From the NCBI GenBank assembly GCA_018899795.1, contig JAHIHJ010000342.1, forward strand, positions 1 through 7,415: 7,415 nt of DNA, given 5' to 3'. The notes under the pieces are model-generated. The model was not told where the DNA came from. It worked only from the letters and a program-made list of their open reading frames with translations, and made no database searches. Origin of the DNA: Methanobacteriota archaeon (GTDB taxonomy: Archaea; Halobacteriota; Methanosarcinia; Methanosarcinales; Methanoperedenaceae). A program made the translations under genes and the position numbers. Below, in pieces: positions 6,176 to 7,415 of this stretch; within the stretch, counting starts at the first letter, position 1; each line of letters starts with the position of its first letter.

Positions 6176-6255
6176 GATAATCTATAAAAAAATTGGGTAT
6201 TCCATAAATAAATCGGATTTTACATAAACAAATCAGATATTCTATAAATAGCAAA
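6176..6255 (+). repeat. Four tandem degenerate 20-bp repeats upstream of rpiA
   Basis: Units 6176-6195, 6196-6215, 6216-6235 and 6236-6255 abut with no spacer and align without gaps to the consensus GATATTCYATAAATAAATCG, matching 17, 19, 16 and 15 of 20 positions. All four share G1, T3, T6, ATAAA at 9-13 and A15. The array fills the gap between the ABC ATPase stop (6172) and rpiA (6274). The fourth unit's TCTATAAATA lies at the right distance to be the rpiA TATA box; the first three could be regulator sites, duplicated TATA-like elements or a simple-sequence expansion. Confidence 0.7.
6241..6250 (+). promoter_or_regulatory. Probable TATA box of rpiA
   Basis: TCTATAAATA is centred about 28 bases before the rpiA ATG, so transcription should start at or a few bases before the start codon. 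No Shine-Dalgarno sequence lies upstream of 6274, which fits a leaderless mRNA. Confidence 0.55.
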
Positions 6256-6273
6256 AGCATATACTAACGCATT

Positions 6274-6957
6274 ATGAAGAACCAACATCAGAGCAATCCC
6301 AAACAGGCTGCGGGCGAGCGTGCAGCAGGGCTTGTAGAGGACGGGATGATCGTGGGGCTTGGCACAGGCTCTACCACGGCTTATGCAATAAAAGAGATCG
6401 GCAGGCGTGTCGCAGATGGTCTTGATATACTGGGCGTTCCCACATCATACCAGTCGGCATTCCTTGCAGCAGATAACGGTATCCCTCTTACTACACTTGA
6501 TGAGCATCCAGAACTTGATATAGACATTGACGGCGCAGACCAGATAGCAGGATTCACTGTTATCAAAGGCGGCGGCGCAGCCCACACGCGGGAAAAGATC
6601 GTCGCCCTGTCTTCCAAAAAGTTCGTGGTCGTAGCGGATGAATCCAAATGCTCAGATATAATTTCTCATCCTGTTCCGCTTGAAGTTCTGCCCTTTGCCC
6701 TGAAGCTGGTTATAAAACAGGTGGCAGAACTTAGAGGAAAGGCAGAACTTCGTATGGGAGTCAGCAAAGACGGACCTGTGATATCTGATAACGGGAATTT
6801 TATAATAGATGCTGATTTCGGAATAATAGATGACCCGGAATCACTCGATAAAAAACTTTCGCAATGCTGCGGGATCGTGGAACACGGTATTTTTACGGGT
6901 GTTGATGCTGTATTTATTGGAAAAAAGGACGGATATGTTGAAATAAGGGAAGTCTAA
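6274..6957 (+). CDS. rpiA: Ribose-5-phosphate isomerase A
   Basis: This 227-residue cytoplasmic enzyme interconverts ribose 5-phosphate and ribulose 5-phosphate. In archaea lacking the oxidative pentose-phosphate branch it supplies ribose for nucleotides, typically downstream of the ribulose monophosphate route. All family motifs are present: the phosphate-binding GLGTGSTT (28-35), DIDGADQ with Asp86 and Asp89, [11 protein letters not shown] with Lys98 and the catalytic base Glu107, VADESK (120-125), VPLEVLPFA (134-142), [10 protein letters not shown] (174-183), and GIVEHGIF (200-207) near the C terminus. Length matches the family, and no residue of the active site is missing. It stands alone behind its own promoter and the 20-bp repeat array; no sugar-phosphate genes adjoin it here. 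Confidence 0.97.
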   Translation: MKNQHQSNPKQAAGERAAGLVEDGMIVGLGTGSTTAYAIKEIGRRVADGLDILGVPTSYQSAFLAADNGIPLTTLDEHPELDIDIDGADQIAGFTVIKGGGAAHTREKIVALSSKKFVVVADESKCSDIISHPVPLEVLPFALKLVIKQVAELRGKAELRMGVSKDGPVISDNGNFIIDADFGIIDDPESLDKKLSQCCGIVEHGIFTGVDAVFIGKKDGYVEIREV

Positions 6958-6990
6958 TGTGTCATAAGATAAGAATTATATTGTTATGGA

Positions 6991-7010
6991 ACACGGATGC
7001 GCACACGGAT
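6991..7010. repeat. Short direct repeat ACACGGAT x2
   Basis: ACACGGAT occurs at 6991-6998 and again at 7003-7010, separated by GCGC, inside otherwise AT-rich intergenic DNA 33 bases after rpiA. It may be a remnant of a dispersed intergenic repeat; one window cannot show this. Confidence 0.3.
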
Positions 7011-7011
7011 C

Positions 7012-7071
7012 CTTGAAGATTAATCCCGTATATGTTCCTATTTGACTCATATACAATAATTGACATTCAAG
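7012..7071. other. Possible 60-nt imperfect hairpin in the rpiA downstream region
   Basis: GTATATG (7028-7034) and CATATAC (7048-7054) are perfect 7-bp inverted repeats around a 13-base loop. Outside them CTTGAA (7012-7017) matches TTCAAG (7066-7071), leaving an asymmetric A/T-rich internal loop of 10 and 11 bases. It could be an rpiA transcript-end structure, a small RNA or a protein site. The remainder of 6958-7175 has no supportable gene: frames there stop within about 20 codons. Confidence 0.3.
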
Positions 7072-7138
7072 ATTGGGAGATTTATTTTTATTAGAACAGT
7101 ATGGAATTCTGAGCTATTGAATATTACCAGCAACGAAA

Positions 7139-7147
7139 TCTATATTA
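7139..7147 (+). promoter_or_regulatory. Possible TATA box of the terminal partial gene
   Basis: TCTATATTA is centred about 33 bases before the ATG at 7176, so a start near 7169 would give a mRNA with almost no leader. The DNA here is AT-rich, so chance matches are likely. Confidence 0.3.
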
Positions 7148-7175
7148 GCACTAAGAAGCCTGCAAATGAAATATT

Positions 7176-7415
7176 ATGAAATCAGCATCTGGTTCGCAAC
7201 AATCAGGAAAGCAATGTATTTTAGAAGATAGTTTTGACCATTTTCAACTGTTTTTTCCCGTTAAATCCAATAGACCATCTAAAAAATATATGATACAACA
7301 AATAAGAGAGCATATAGCTGAAGAACGACTTACAAAAAGACTTAAAGAGTTTAATAAAGAATTTCTTTTTAGTTGGACGGATGGTAGTTCGCAATCCGAT
7401 ATTTATATTTCAGAG
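7176..7415 (+). CDS. Unrecognised partial gene, 3' end beyond the window
   Basis: A frame opens with ATG at 7176 and stays open for all 80 codons to the window edge, so only the N terminus is seen. An in-frame TGA at 7167 rules out an earlier start, and no ribosome site precedes the ATG; a leaderless start is possible. The protein begins MKSASGSQQSGKQCILEDSF and has a basic, charged helical stretch (about 36-62, with many Lys/Arg/Glu) followed by FSWTDGSSQSDIYIS. No signal peptide or membrane segment is visible. I recognise no family. Only 15 of 80 codons end in G or C, against 22 of the first 40 in rpiA, so its composition differs from its neighbours and it may be horizontally acquired. A shorter start at residue 39 is possible. 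Confidence 0.6.
   Translation, partial: MKSASGSQQSGKQCILEDSFDHFQLFFPVKSNRPSKKYMIQQIREHIAEERLTKRLKEFNKEFLFSWTDGSSQSDIYISE

Noticed and set aside
6176..6255. The 20-bp repeats as a CRISPR array
   Set aside because: Units abut with no spacers, are degenerate, and are shorter than typical CRISPR repeats; no cas genes are present.
6984..7043. Small frame of 19 codons after rpiA
   Set aside because: It is short, has no ribosome site, and is explained by the ACACGGAT direct repeat and chance.
7166..7240. Alternative ATG just before the terminal gene
   Set aside because: It lies in a different frame that stops after about 22 codons, while the ATG at 7176 opens a frame to the end of the window.

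Overview
The window is archaeal, most likely from a methanogen/ANME-type member of the Methanosarcinales-Methanomicrobia lineage; Ca. Methanoperedens or a relative is plausible but not proven. The evidence is an archaeal gene cluster for uS13, uS4, uS11 and RNA polymerase subunit D, a subunit D carrying two complete 4Fe-4S cysteine motifs, TATA-type promoters with near-leaderless starts next to strong GGAGG ribosome sites, an encoded tRNA without CCA, and COG2522-style archaeal regulator sequence.

Positions 1-2730 read right to left: a promoter and structured leader, then rps13, rps4, rps11 and rpoD, coupled by 1-base overlaps or a 1-base gap, and finally a class II tRNA-Leu(GAG) with its own TATA box. 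This is the usual archaeal core ribosomal/RNA polymerase cluster. Its unusual member is uS13, which has about 75 extra Lys/Glu-rich residues at its N terminus.

Positions 2731-4687 read left to right: a three-gene iron-sulfur operon made of a cysteine desulfurase (IscS/NifS), a scaffold (IscU), and a small helix-turn-helix protein with a cysteine-rich tail. The genes overlap by four bases each. An inverted repeat, CGTTAA-N8-TTAACG, brackets the TATA box of this operon. The simplest hypothesis is that the third gene is a cluster-sensing autoregulator, an archaeal counterpart of IscR built on a different fold. It is divergent from the operon encoding the Fe-S-containing RNA polymerase subunit.

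Positions 4688-6172 hold a small three-helix membrane protein of unknown function (minus strand) and, divergent from it, an ABC-2-type transporter ATPase with no permease beside it. A 7-bp perfect inverted repeat lies between their promoters. Positions 6173-6273 contain four head-to-tail degenerate 20-bp units, the last supplying the probable TATA box of rpiA (ribose-5-phosphate isomerase A, 6274-6957).

Positions 6958-7415 are visibly AT-rich: an intergenic stretch with a possible 60-nt imperfect hairpin, then the first 80 codons of an unrecognised gene that runs off the window and has codon use unlike its neighbours, suggesting the edge of an accessory region.
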